64,000 nucleotides of DNA from assembly GCA_964559125.1 (NCBI GenBank), contig CAZLGW010000004.1:124001-188000 (forward strand), given 5' to 3'. The notes below the pieces were generated by a model. The model was not told where the DNA came from and made no database searches. It saw only the letters and a program-made list of their open reading frames with translations. The position numbers and the translations under genes are program-made. Source of the stretch: Ravibacter sp964559125. GTDB taxonomy: Bacteria > Bacteroidota > Bacteroidia > Cytophagales > Spirosomataceae. This document shows positions 8,798-16,738 of the stretch, in pieces; the stretch's first letter is position 1; the number at the start of each line of letters is the position of its first letter.

Positions 8798-10516
8798 TCA
8801 CCAACCGGGGTTTTGCACAAACTTATCGTTCAGAGTAAGCTCGACGCTGGGAATCGGGTTAAGGTAATCACGCTCGGGCTTAAAACCATACCCATTGGGA
8901 AGCGCTCTCTGGTAAGCATCGATATATCCGCTCTGGTCGAGGAAAACATTGGTCCCTGGTACCATTTCTGGATAATCCGCCTGAACAAATTTAGCTCCCA
9001 ACGGCCTCTTTCCTGTAAAGGTATTATGAGCTCGCCATCTGAGCAAATCATACAGGCGGATCCCTTCAAATGTCATCTCCACTCTCCGCTCCCTTCTTAT
9101 CTCGTTGATCAGCGGCGACAGGTCAGGATAATCCCAGTTCGGATCCGTCGTAATGTTACCGATCGTCAGGTGAGGCATTCCCACCCGGTCGCGCAGCTTA
9201 TTAACGGTGATATCTATATCTGCCTGTGTTATTTCTCCCAGCTCGGCACGCGCTTCAGCATAATTCAGCAAGGCTTCTGCATACCTGAAAATGATCGACC
9301 CGGTTTCACACTGGTAGTAGTTGATTTTCAGGTTATCGCCCCATGCATTGGAGTATTTTTTCAGCTGGTAACCCGTAACACACCGGTAAGAGCCTGTCTG
9401 ATGAATATCTGCCCTTTCGAACAAGGTAGTATCGCCGCTTCCCAGGACGATGTTGACAGCATTGCCGGGCACCCAGATACTCTGTGCCAGCCTCGGGTCC
9501 CGGTTTTTAACAACCTGCAACAGGTTACCGTCTCCCTGGTAAAGCGGACTTTGGGAAACAGGCAGTCCGTCAATACTTAAATAGCTGTCTACCAACCCTT
9601 TTGTTACTCCCATATCCATTCCCCAAATACTGGGTATCCTTCGGACAAGCCCGAGGCTTTCATCCCACTTCTTCCATAGTAATACCTCCGGGTTGGAACT
9701 ATAGTCGTCCTGACCGAAAAAGTAATAATAGCTGGTGTTGGGGTCACCATTCGTATAGATGCCATACAAACCACTGTCGATCAACTCCTTTGCGGCATCT
9801 CTTGCCAGCGTCAGGTATTTGGTCCCGTCTGAACCCTGTACACCGAAAGGCGTATTGACATGGTACTTCTGCCAAGCGCCTTCAAAAAGACAGACACGCG
9901 ATTTGAAAAGCAATGCGATCTGTTTGTTAAGCCTCGAAGTCGCAGCCTGGTCTTTGCCTTTCATATACAGTATGGCCTTGTCGAGATCGGCTACTATCGA
10001 ATCCATCACCACATTCCGGGGATCTCTCGCTTTGTACAACTCTTCGGATTCGTCCTGCAGCGGTTTGTTGATCCAGGGCACGGCCCCGAAATCGCGCAGC
10101 AATGAAAAATAGAAGTAGGACCGAAAAAAGTAGGCCTCGCCCAGGTATTGCTCCCAGAGACTGCGCGCCCCGGCTACGGTATGATAGTTCTCAAGGAAAT
10201 AATTAACACTCCTGATCTGCGTCCAGAAGGTATTCCAGCTTCCTCCCGAAGCCGGTACTATCCTCGTCCCGGCCAGGGTAGCATTGAAACTTGATAAAAT
10301 CAGGTTATCGCTGTTTCCTTCCAGCAGGTTAAAGTCATTGCCGGTTTCATTGGGAAACACCGTGTAATACTGGTTTACGTACATTTCCAGGTCGGTCGGC
10401 GTTTTCCAGTAATCGGAGCTCGAAATAGCGTCCAACGGCTTCTTTTCCAGGAAATCGCTACACGACCAGAGGGCCAGGAGAAAAGCGGGCAGGATGAATA
10501 TCTTTAAAATTTTCAT
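8798..10516 (-). CDS. RagB/SusD family nutrient-binding lipoprotein (locus B)
   Basis: A 572-residue surface lipoprotein: signal MKILKIFILPAFLLALWSC with lipobox LWSC, then 'SDFLEKKPLDAISSSDYW'. SusD-type helical repeats follow, including 'WEQYLGEAYFFRSYFYFSLL' and 'IIFRYAEALLNYAEARAEL', the late 'EIRRERRVEMTFEGIRLYDL' and the family ending 'FVQNPGW'. It should cap the SusC2 channel and select its substrate. It lies 12 nt after susC and 20 nt before the quinoprotein dehydrogenase, which suggests that the imported or captured compound is also the dehydrogenase substrate. Confidence 0.95.
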   Translation of the reverse strand: MKILKIFILPAFLLALWSCSDFLEKKPLDAISSSDYWKTPTDLEMYVNQYYTVFPNETGNDFNLLEGNSDNLILSSFNATLAGTRIVPASGGSWNTFWTQIRSVNYFLENYHTVAGARSLWEQYLGEAYFFRSYFYFSLLRDFGAVPWINKPLQDESEELYKARDPRNVVMDSIVADLDKAILYMKGKDQAATSRLNKQIALLFKSRVCLFEGAWQKYHVNTPFGVQGSDGTKYLTLARDAAKELIDSGLYGIYTNGDPNTSYYYFFGQDDYSSNPEVLLWKKWDESLGLVRRIPSIWGMDMGVTKGLVDSYLSIDGLPVSQSPLYQGDGNLLQVVKNRDPRLAQSIWVPGNAVNIVLGSGDTTLFERADIHQTGSYRCVTGYQLKKYSNAWGDNLKINYYQCETGSIIFRYAEALLNYAEARAELGEITQADIDITVNKLRDRVGMPHLTIGNITTDPNWDYPDLSPLINEIRRERRVEMTFEGIRLYDLLRWRAHNTFTGKRPLGAKFVQADYPEMVPGTNVFLDQSGYIDAYQRALPNGYGFKPERDYLNPIPSVELTLNDKFVQNPGW

Positions 10517-10528
10517 GTCAGTTCCTTA

Positions 10529-13500
10529 TTAAAATGAAACATTTACTCCCAGGGAAAAGGATCTTGATAGCGGGTATACAAGGTGAGACGAAGTCCCGCT
10601 GACATTCGCTTCAGGATCAAAGGATTTCATGATCTTCGAAAGGGTCAGAATATTTTCCCCGCTCACATACAAACGCGTCCTTTCTATGCCCACTTTTTTT
10701 GTCAGCTGTTGAGGAACATTAAATCCAAGCTGTATATTCTTGAGCCTGAGGTAAGAGGCATCCTGCAGGAACCTGGACTGAACCTGTTGATTCTTGTTGT
10801 TCTCTGCCGTCAGGTAGGGTCTGGCGAAATAACCTCCGGTGTTTTCCGGGCTCCAGAAATTAATACTATGCTCCTGCAGTACTACGGCAGTCCAGGCCGT
10901 GCGATATCCAAAGAAAACCTGGCTCCCCATCCAGAGATCCCTTTTACCTACTCCCTGCCAGAACATGCTGAAATCGAAAAGCTTGTAATTCATCGACAGG
11001 TTCAGCCCGTAGAGAAACCTGGGAGTCGTATTACCGATTACTTTCAGGTCGCCGGGATCGCTAACCGTCTGGTTGCCGCGGGTTATTTTCCCGTCGCCGT
11101 TCAGGTCTTTGTATTTGACATCACCCGCACCCCAAACGCTGTAAAGCTGTGACTGATCTACCCATTCAACCGCCTCCTGGTCTGTCTGGAACAAGCCTTC
11201 CGTCTCAAAGCCCCAGATTTCGCCGTAAGTCTGCCCTTCATAGAAATTGGAGATCAGCCTGGCCGGGTTATTGTATTTCTTAATGGTCGCTTTATTGTCT
11301 GAAAAAATCAGGTTGACGTTATACCCGAAGTTATTGTTGACAGTCTGGCGCCAACCCACGGAGAGTTCGATCCCTTTGGTCGAGAGGGTAGCATTGTTCT
11401 TCAGCGGGACGCTCGCCCCGTAAGAAGCGGGAAGTATTTCGCCGGGTCCGAACATATTGCGGGTTGTCCTGTTATACCACTCGGCCGTAAAAGTCAGCCT
11501 GTTATCCAGGGCTTCGGCATCCACTCCGATATTCACGGTCTCGGCGCTCTCCCAGGTCAGGCCGATACTCCTGTTTGACGGAACTGTCGAATATACCGGT
11601 CTGCTGCTCCCCATGATCCAGGCCAGGTTCGTAACGATCGGGATCGTTTCTTCGTGCAGGTAGTTGGCCACGTTCTGGTTGCCCAGCACACCGTAGGAGG
11701 CCCTCAGCTTAAAAGTATTGATCACATCTCCGATCGGCCTCCAGAAATCTTCTTTCCAGATGTTGTATCCTATCGCAGCCGACGGGAAAAATCCCCACCT
11801 TCTGCCTTTCTGAAACCTTGAAGAACCGTCATACCTGCCATTCAGCTCCAGGAGATACTTTTCATTAAAATTATAGGAAACCCGTGCGAAAGTACCCAAT
11901 GTCGACCAGTGGGACATGTCATCCGCCACATCCATCGCACCAATCGCAGTCCGTATGGCAGGTACCGACTCAGTTACCAGGTCCCTGCGCCAGCCGCTGA
12001 GGAGCATGTTATTAGACAGCTCAGCCTGCCCTCCAAGCAGAACGCTGAAATAATGCCGACCCAGCTGTTTGGAATAATCGGTGTAGATATTAGAGGTGAT
12101 ATACTCATTGTGCGCCACCTGCTGACTCATCCTGTTCCAGTTCTGGCTGTAGTGCCTGATGGGTGTAACCCCGTCGGTAGCCAAACCCCACACTACTGCG
12201 CGATGGTGCCCTCTTTTGTAGCCGTAAAAATTGTAGCTGAGATCTGCATTTAACTTCCAGTCCTTATTAAGCTGCAACTGTACGGAAGGATTAAACCACA
12301 AATCAGTCGTATACTGTTTGTCGCTTCCTCCGTTCTCGAGGACTCCCGGAAGGTTTTTGTCCAATGCATAGTCGCCGTTGGGAGTATAGACCGGATCGGT
12401 CGGCCACGAGAGTGCCATCATTGTAAATATCTGATGACGGTTGTTCACATCGGCTGCGACAAGATAATTCTGGTAGCTCCTGTTAAATTTTGCCTTCAGG
12501 AAAAAGGTAAGCCGATCTGATACCTTCAGTGAAAGATTGGATGCCAGGTTAAAACGGTCGAATTTTTCATGCGCAAAATTGAACTTACCGGCATCGCTGA
12601 GCCAACCCAGGCCCACATAAAAATTGGTACTCTTCGACGACCCGCTTATTCCTACATTATGCCTCTGCGAAAATGCGAAATCTTTATAGAGCACATCCCA
12701 CCAGTCGGTATTGGCGTTGCCCTGGTTCCAGTAGCCCCACCCGTTGGGATCTCTCGGGTCGGCTACCATAGAAGGCGTATTGACCGGATCTTTCTGATAC
12801 CGGATGATCCGCTCTATGGTTTCATCCGAAAATATTGCATTCTGGCCCGAATTCGTAGCTGCTTCATTGATGGCATTTGCAAATCGCAGAGAATTCACAA
12901 ATCCCGGCATATTCGTCGGCTGCGCCCAGGAAAAATTGTTGCTGTAGTCGGTCTTTATTTTTTCGGATCCTTTTCCCGACTTTGTCGTAATGAGTATCAC
13001 CCCGTAAGCCGCCCTGGAACCGTAGATGGCGGTCGATGCTGCATCCTTCAGGATTGAAACAGATTCTACATCAGCAGGATTTATGGAGTTCATATCCATA
13101 GGAGTACCGTCTACCAGTATCCAGGGAGCGCCGCCCGAAAGAGAGCCTATGCCACGAATGTTAATTCCCATCCTCGCGTTTGGTTCTCCTCCCATAGTGG
13201 TATTTGAGGTGAGATTCAGACCCGGTGAAACTCCCTGAAGGGCCTGGTCCATGTTGTTGACAGGCCTGTTTTCGAGTCTTTCAGAGCCTACCTGGCTTAC
13301 GGCGCCCGTAAGATTTACTTTCTTTTGGGTCCCGTAACCTACCACTACTACCTCCTCCAGCGCCTTTTCGTCCGCTTTCATTGATATTTCAATAACCGTC
13401 CTGCCTCCTATCGCCACTTCCTGGCTCACATACCCTACAAAAGAAAATACCAGCACGGCATCCTCATTGGGCACATCCAGTGTAAAATTCCCGTTCCCGT

Positions 13501-14062
13501 CGGTAACGGTTCCCTGCTGTGTCCCTTTCACCAATACACTTACTCCGGGCAAACCATCGCCCTTCTCGTCGGTTACAGTTCCCCTGATCCCGATAACGTT
13601 TCTTTCCCGGGCAGGCGGCTCAACAGAATACTCTGACGCAGGATGACCTACGCTATGCCGCTGCTTGGCGCCGGAAGATGGCGCGCGATCCGGCAATTCG
13701 CTGTGGTTTTTCCGTTTTGAAGCCAGTATCACATAGGTTTTCTCCTTTGTTTTCCTGTAACGCAACCCGGTTGCCTCTACCAGCCTGTCCAGGTTTTGCT
13801 CCAGGGTGGCGGCGGGGACTACCAGGTTTCCGGGTACGCTGCGATTTTCCAGGAGTTGCTCTTCGAAAAGCAGATCGACCTTATAGGTCTCCTTAAGACG
13901 CAGCAGTACTTCCCGCAGACTAACATAGCTTACCTGTAAACTCTCCTGTTTGGGCGGGCCTTGCCTGGTAAAAGCAAGCGCCTGGGCTGTTGCCAGGGAC
14001 GGGGATATCCCTATCCAGGCAACGCAGCACAGGATTCTGAAAAAAGTTGGTTTTCTTTCCAT
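10529..14062 (-). CDS. SusC/RagA family TonB-dependent transporter with STN domain (locus B)
   Basis: A 1177-residue outer-membrane transporter. The signal peptide (about residues 8-27, ending near ATAQA) is followed by an STN domain (about 45-115, 'SLREVLLRLKETYKVDLLF'), a carboxypeptidase-D-like domain (about 158-230, 'IRGTVTDEKGDGLPGVSVLV'), EEVVVVGYG, a plug (ILVDGTPMD) and a barrel ending LGVNVSF. The stretch between STN and the CarboxypepD domain is longer and more polar than in the locus A transporter. It is 62 nt downstream of fecR and 12 nt upstream of susD, giving the order sigma-fecR-susC-susD. The STN domain predicts cell-surface signalling control. Confidence 0.95.
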   Translation of the reverse strand: MERKPTFFRILCCVAWIGISPSLATAQALAFTRQGPPKQESLQVSYVSLREVLLRLKETYKVDLLFEEQLLENRSVPGNLVVPAATLEQNLDRLVEATGLRYRKTKEKTYVILASKRKNHSELPDRAPSSGAKQRHSVGHPASEYSVEPPARERNVIGIRGTVTDEKGDGLPGVSVLVKGTQQGTVTDGNGNFTLDVPNEDAVLVFSFVGYVSQEVAIGGRTVIEISMKADEKALEEVVVVGYGTQKKVNLTGAVSQVGSERLENRPVNNMDQALQGVSPGLNLTSNTTMGGEPNARMGINIRGIGSLSGGAPWILVDGTPMDMNSINPADVESVSILKDAASTAIYGSRAAYGVILITTKSGKGSEKIKTDYSNNFSWAQPTNMPGFVNSLRFANAINEAATNSGQNAIFSDETIERIIRYQKDPVNTPSMVADPRDPNGWGYWNQGNANTDWWDVLYKDFAFSQRHNVGISGSSKSTNFYVGLGWLSDAGKFNFAHEKFDRFNLASNLSLKVSDRLTFFLKAKFNRSYQNYLVAADVNNRHQIFTMMALSWPTDPVYTPNGDYALDKNLPGVLENGGSDKQYTTDLWFNPSVQLQLNKDWKLNADLSYNFYGYKRGHHRAVVWGLATDGVTPIRHYSQNWNRMSQQVAHNEYITSNIYTDYSKQLGRHYFSVLLGGQAELSNNMLLSGWRRDLVTESVPAIRTAIGAMDVADDMSHWSTLGTFARVSYNFNEKYLLELNGRYDGSSRFQKGRRWGFFPSAAIGYNIWKEDFWRPIGDVINTFKLRASYGVLGNQNVANYLHEETIPIVTNLAWIMGSSRPVYSTVPSNRSIGLTWESAETVNIGVDAEALDNRLTFTAEWYNRTTRNMFGPGEILPASYGASVPLKNNATLSTKGIELSVGWRQTVNNNFGYNVNLIFSDNKATIKKYNNPARLISNFYEGQTYGEIWGFETEGLFQTDQEAVEWVDQSQLYSVWGAGDVKYKDLNGDGKITRGNQTVSDPGDLKVIGNTTPRFLYGLNLSMNYKLFDFSMFWQGVGKRDLWMGSQVFFGYRTAWTAVVLQEHSINFWSPENTGGYFARPYLTAENNKNQQVQSRFLQDASYLRLKNIQLGFNVPQQLTKKVGIERTRLYVSGENILTLSKIMKSFDPEANVSGTSSHLVYPLSRSFSLGVNVSF

Positions 14063-14124
14063 ATAATAAAAGATTCAGGGTTAGGAATAGTTAGGAACAT
14101 TTTGTCGAAGCAATTGCTGCTACT

Positions 14125-15138
14125 TTATTTTGAGTACAATAGGACTTCGTTATTCTTCCGGGCAACCCGGATATCGAGCATATCGGACAGAACATCCAGA
14201 AACTCATCCAGCGTCTGGGCCTTATACGATCCGGTAAGCTCCTTACCGGAAAGCAGTTGTTTATCCGCTATCGTGATTTGTACGCCGAATATTTCGTTGA
14301 GCCGCACGCCTACCTCCGGAAGGGGAGTCCGGTCAAACACAAACCTGTGCTCCTTCCAGGTGTTTTGGGCGTCGAGCTGCTCCGCAGTAAGTTTTTCCAG
14401 CTTTATTTTGCCCCCGGCGGAGATACTCGCCCTATCGCCGGGCGACAATGTCACCGAAGACTGGCTGATATCCGAAGAGGTCAGCTGTACCTTCCCTTTA
14501 TTCAGTACGATCCTCGTTCCTCTTTCGCGTGTGTAGACGACGAACTCTGTTCCGAGCACGGTGATCCTGCTCCGGTCGGGTGTATGTACGGTAAATTTTT
14601 TACTGTCTGTAGTCTTACTGACTACAAACTCGGCTTCCCCCCTGAGAAAAACTTCGCGATGCCGTAGCCCAAACCCCAGGCGTGGTACGCGGAGCTCCGA
14701 ATTTGCATTCAGAACAACCAGGCTGTTGTCTTCGAGGGTTACGGTACGAAGCTCTCCATAGGCTGTGCTATACTGACGGTACAGTATGAAATCGCGGAAG
14801 CTGTAAAAAGTCAGGCCCATCACAATAAGGCACAGTGCTGTTTTCCAGACGGCATCCCGGTAAAGCCAGGCCCTGAAAGAACCGACCGACGTTTTGACAA
14901 CTTTTGCAGGAATATCTTCTGCAGCGCCTCCGTTGATCCGTTCCTTGTTTTTTTTCCACGCCCGCTCCGTATCCGGTAAAAAATGAGGTTGGGACCTTTC
15001 CCATTCTTCGAGCCATTCATAGTACAATTCGAGACTGCCGGCCTCCCCTAGCCACTCCTCGATGAGCTTCTTCTGCAATGAAGTCGCACGCCCCGAAAAA
15101 TGGGAGAACAGCATGTCTTTTGATAAGGTAGGTTTCAT
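14125..15138 (-). CDS. FecR family anti-sigma factor (locus B)
   Basis: 337 residues with a cytoplasmic sigma-binding N-terminus, one membrane segment at about 95-113 ('TALCLIVMGLTFYSF'), a FecR domain ('GELRTVTLEDNSLVVLNANS', 'GEAEFVVS', 'VLGTEFVVYTR', 'LSPGDRASIS') and a C-terminal DUF4974 ('TPLPEVGVRLNEIFGVQI'). It holds the cognate ECF sigma until the STN domain of the transporter signals. Its start overlaps the sigma gene stop by 4 nt (ATGA), so synthesis of the pair is coupled. The sequence is clearly divergent from the other two FecR proteins in the window. Confidence 0.94.
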   Translation of the reverse strand: MKPTLSKDMLFSHFSGRATSLQKKLIEEWLGEAGSLELYYEWLEEWERSQPHFLPDTERAWKKNKERINGGAAEDIPAKVVKTSVGSFRAWLYRDAVWKTALCLIVMGLTFYSFRDFILYRQYSTAYGELRTVTLEDNSLVVLNANSELRVPRLGFGLRHREVFLRGEAEFVVSKTTDSKKFTVHTPDRSRITVLGTEFVVYTRERGTRIVLNKGKVQLTSSDISQSSVTLSPGDRASISAGGKIKLEKLTAEQLDAQNTWKEHRFVFDRTPLPEVGVRLNEIFGVQITIADKQLLSGKELTGSYKAQTLDEFLDVLSDMLDIRVARKNNEVLLYSK

Positions 15139-15776
15139 AATGAAATCAGGAATATTTTCCGGAATATGGCAAGCGCCTTACTGATATGGGCCTCCACCGC
15201 CTTCAGGGATACGTTCAGACTTACCGCTATCTCCGGGTAGCTTTTGCCTTCGAACCGATGCATCAGGAATACTTTTTTACATTGCGGGGGCAGTGAATCC
15301 ATCGTTTTTTCGATCCGCATACAGAGCTCGTCAAATTCCATTATATCATGCGGCTGGAGCACCGGCGATTTAAGATCATAGTCCGGCAGTTCTTCGTTGT
15401 CTTCCTTGCTGAATTCCCACTTAAGGTAGTTGTAGCACTTATGCCTTACCGCTTCAAACAAATAGGCACGGAACGAGACGGTAACCCGTTTATAGCTGGC
15501 TTTTTCCCAGAACGAATGGAAAACATCGGAAACAAGATCTTCAGCTACCTCTTTCGTATAGACATACCTCACCGCATGGCTGCACAAAACCCCGTAATAG
15601 TACCGGAAAAGCAGTTCATAACCACTGACCGGGTCACGATCAAAGGCCTGCCGGATAAAAAATTCCCTATCAGCGCCGGAGGCAGCCGTACCACGGGCAG
15701 ACGCCGGGCTCATCGCTGCGCTCTTCCGCCGTCCATCATTTCTGTCCGGGCTTCTGTCATTTGGCGGGTGATTCAT
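15135..15776 (-). CDS. ECF RNA polymerase sigma factor (locus B)
   Basis: 213 residues. Region 2 lies at about 55-115 ('LLFRYYYGVLCSHAVRYV', 'EDLVSDVFHSFW'), with a Bacteroidota-type linker, and region 4 at about 155-208 ('MDSLPPQCKKVFLMHRFEGK', 'YPEIAVSLNVSLKAVEAHI'). An N-terminal polar extension of about 35 residues (rich in R, S, A) precedes the conserved part, so the true start might be Met22. It overlaps fecR by 4 nt. Two candidate ECF promoters lie upstream (15807-15834, 15867-15894), which fits autoregulation or control by the neighbouring lone sigma factor. Confidence 0.94.
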   Translation of the reverse strand: MNHPPNDRSPDRNDGRRKSAAMSPASARGTAASGADREFFIRQAFDRDPVSGYELLFRYYYGVLCSHAVRYVYTKEVAEDLVSDVFHSFWEKASYKRVTVSFRAYLFEAVRHKCYNYLKWEFSKEDNEELPDYDLKSPVLQPHDIMEFDELCMRIEKTMDSLPPQCKKVFLMHRFEGKSYPEIAVSLNVSLKAVEAHISKALAIFRKIFLISL

Positions 15777-15806
15777 TCTGCAGAATATTTTATACTCCTT
15801 TACTAT

Positions 15807-15834
15807 GGATGTAAAGTTTTTCTTTCAACACCCT
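15807..15834 (-). promoter_or_regulatory. Second, weaker ECF-type promoter match before the locus B sigma gene
   Basis: Read on minus: AGGGTGT, 13 nt, TTACATCC. It has the same box order and spacer as the two stronger sites (GGGGTGC / GTACGTCT), and its -10 box ends 31 nt before the start codon. Confidence 0.35.
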
Positions 15835-15866
15835 ACCTCAGTGCAGTATTTTTTTAAATAATTGCT

Positions 15867-15894
15867 AGACGTACAGATTCTCCTTCTGCACCCC
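15867..15894 (-). promoter_or_regulatory. Candidate ECF-sigma promoter upstream of the locus B sigma gene
   Basis: Read on minus: GGGGTGC, 13 nt, GTACGTCT, identical in both boxes and spacer length to the site at 5496-5523. A run of eight T precedes it by a few bases, as at the other site. It lies 91 nt before the sigma start and just downstream of the lone sigma gene. Confidence 0.55.
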
Positions 15895-15928
15895 TAGCGC
15901 TAAAAAAAATACCGCAAAAAGCAGATTG

Positions 15929-16510
15929 TCAGAATAATAGAAGACAAACAACGATACTGATCGTCATTTCCCCCCTGTTGCGGAGGTATTCCATAATTGA
16001 AGAGGAAGCAGCATAGTATTGTTTCTTGACAACGGATTTTGAAATCTTCAGCTTATCGGCGATTTCATCCAGCGATAGTCCTTCTTTTGTACGAAGCTCA
16101 AAAATATAGCGTCTCTTTTCTGTGAGCCGGTCCAGCGCAAGCCCTGCTACCGACTGGTATTCTTTATAACAAAGCTCATCGTCGAGCCGCACACCGCTGT
16201 CTTCCGTATCGGGGGCCATCATAGAAAGTACTTTCTTTTCTATTTTGTTCCTGCGAAGCCTGTCCAGCAAAAGGTTCTTCGAAACCTTAAACACGTAAGC
16301 CTTGAAGGAATCTAACTCAGCCAGCACTTCCTTACGTTCCCAGATTTTAAGGAATACGTCCTGGATAATCTCTTCATTATCCTCACGCACCGGGTTAAAC
16401 AGATAGAGGTACCTGACCAGATGGGACAAGTGGCTGGTATACAATACCGAAAAGGCATGCCTGTCGCCAATGGCGCTTTTCCTAAGTAACTCTTTTTCTG
16501 TTACCTCCAT
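15929..16510 (-). CDS. ECF sigma factor without adjacent FecR; hydrophobic C-terminal tail
   Basis: 193 residues. Region 2 (about 22-90: 'FSVLYTSHLSHLVRYLYLF', 'NEEIIQDVFLKIWERKEVL') and region 4 (about 125-180: 'LDRLTEKRRYIFELRTKEGL', 'LDEIADKLKISKSVVKKQYY') are clear. The protein ends in a hydrophobic run, MTISIVVCLLLF, which could anchor it to the membrane. The next gene downstream is another sigma factor, not a FecR, so it is unpaired here. The unpaired FecR at 4209-5486 is the obvious candidate partner (inference from order). It has a housekeeping-type promoter upstream rather than an ECF motif. Confidence 0.93.
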   Translation of the reverse strand: MEVTEKELLRKSAIGDRHAFSVLYTSHLSHLVRYLYLFNPVREDNEEIIQDVFLKIWERKEVLAELDSFKAYVFKVSKNLLLDRLRRNKIEKKVLSMMAPDTEDSGVRLDDELCYKEYQSVAGLALDRLTEKRRYIFELRTKEGLSLDEIADKLKISKSVVKKQYYAASSSIMEYLRNRGEMTISIVVCLLLF

Positions 16511-16531
16511 ACCAAGCGGAAGTTAAATCTC

Positions 16532-16552
16532 CCGGCCCCGCTTACGGGCCGG
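16532..16552 (-). other. GC-rich hairpin in the leader of the lone sigma gene
   Basis: CCGGCCC and GGGCCGG form a perfect 7-bp stem with a 7-nt loop. It lies between the promoter at 16581 and the start codon at 16510, about 22 nt from the ATG. No T-run follows on either strand, so it is a leader structure that may affect translation or stability rather than a terminator. Confidence 0.5.
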
Positions 16553-16580
16553 AACAAATGCTGCGATAGACTATAAAAAT

Positions 16581-16612
16581 CAAATTTAACAAATAAAAGA
16601 AGAAAAATCCAA
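16581..16612 (-). promoter_or_regulatory. Housekeeping promoter (TTG, 21 nt, TAAATTTG) for the lone sigma gene
   Basis: On minus, TTG (16612-16610) is separated by 21 nt from TAAATTTG (16588-16581). This fits the Bacteroidota primary-sigma consensus TTG / TAnnTTTG with 17-21 nt spacing. The leader would be about 65 nt. Confidence 0.6.
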
Positions 16613-16681
16613 TGCCCTTTTCAACATCTTTGGTTATACCAGCGCTGTACTTGTGTTCATTAATCGATTATACGTACACAT

Positions 16682-16720
16682 AAAAAAAGTGGCTGGCGCG
16701 AATCGCACCAGCCACTTTTT
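16682..16720 (-). terminator. Rho-independent terminator after the locus C susD
   Basis: AGTGGCTGG pairs with CCAGCCACT, with an inner GCG/CGC pairing around a short loop; flanking A and T runs make it symmetrical. On minus, a run of seven T follows the stem. It starts about 19 nt past the susD stop and could also work in the plus direction. Confidence 0.85.
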
Positions 16721-16738
16721 ATGCTCTCGGTATTCCCG

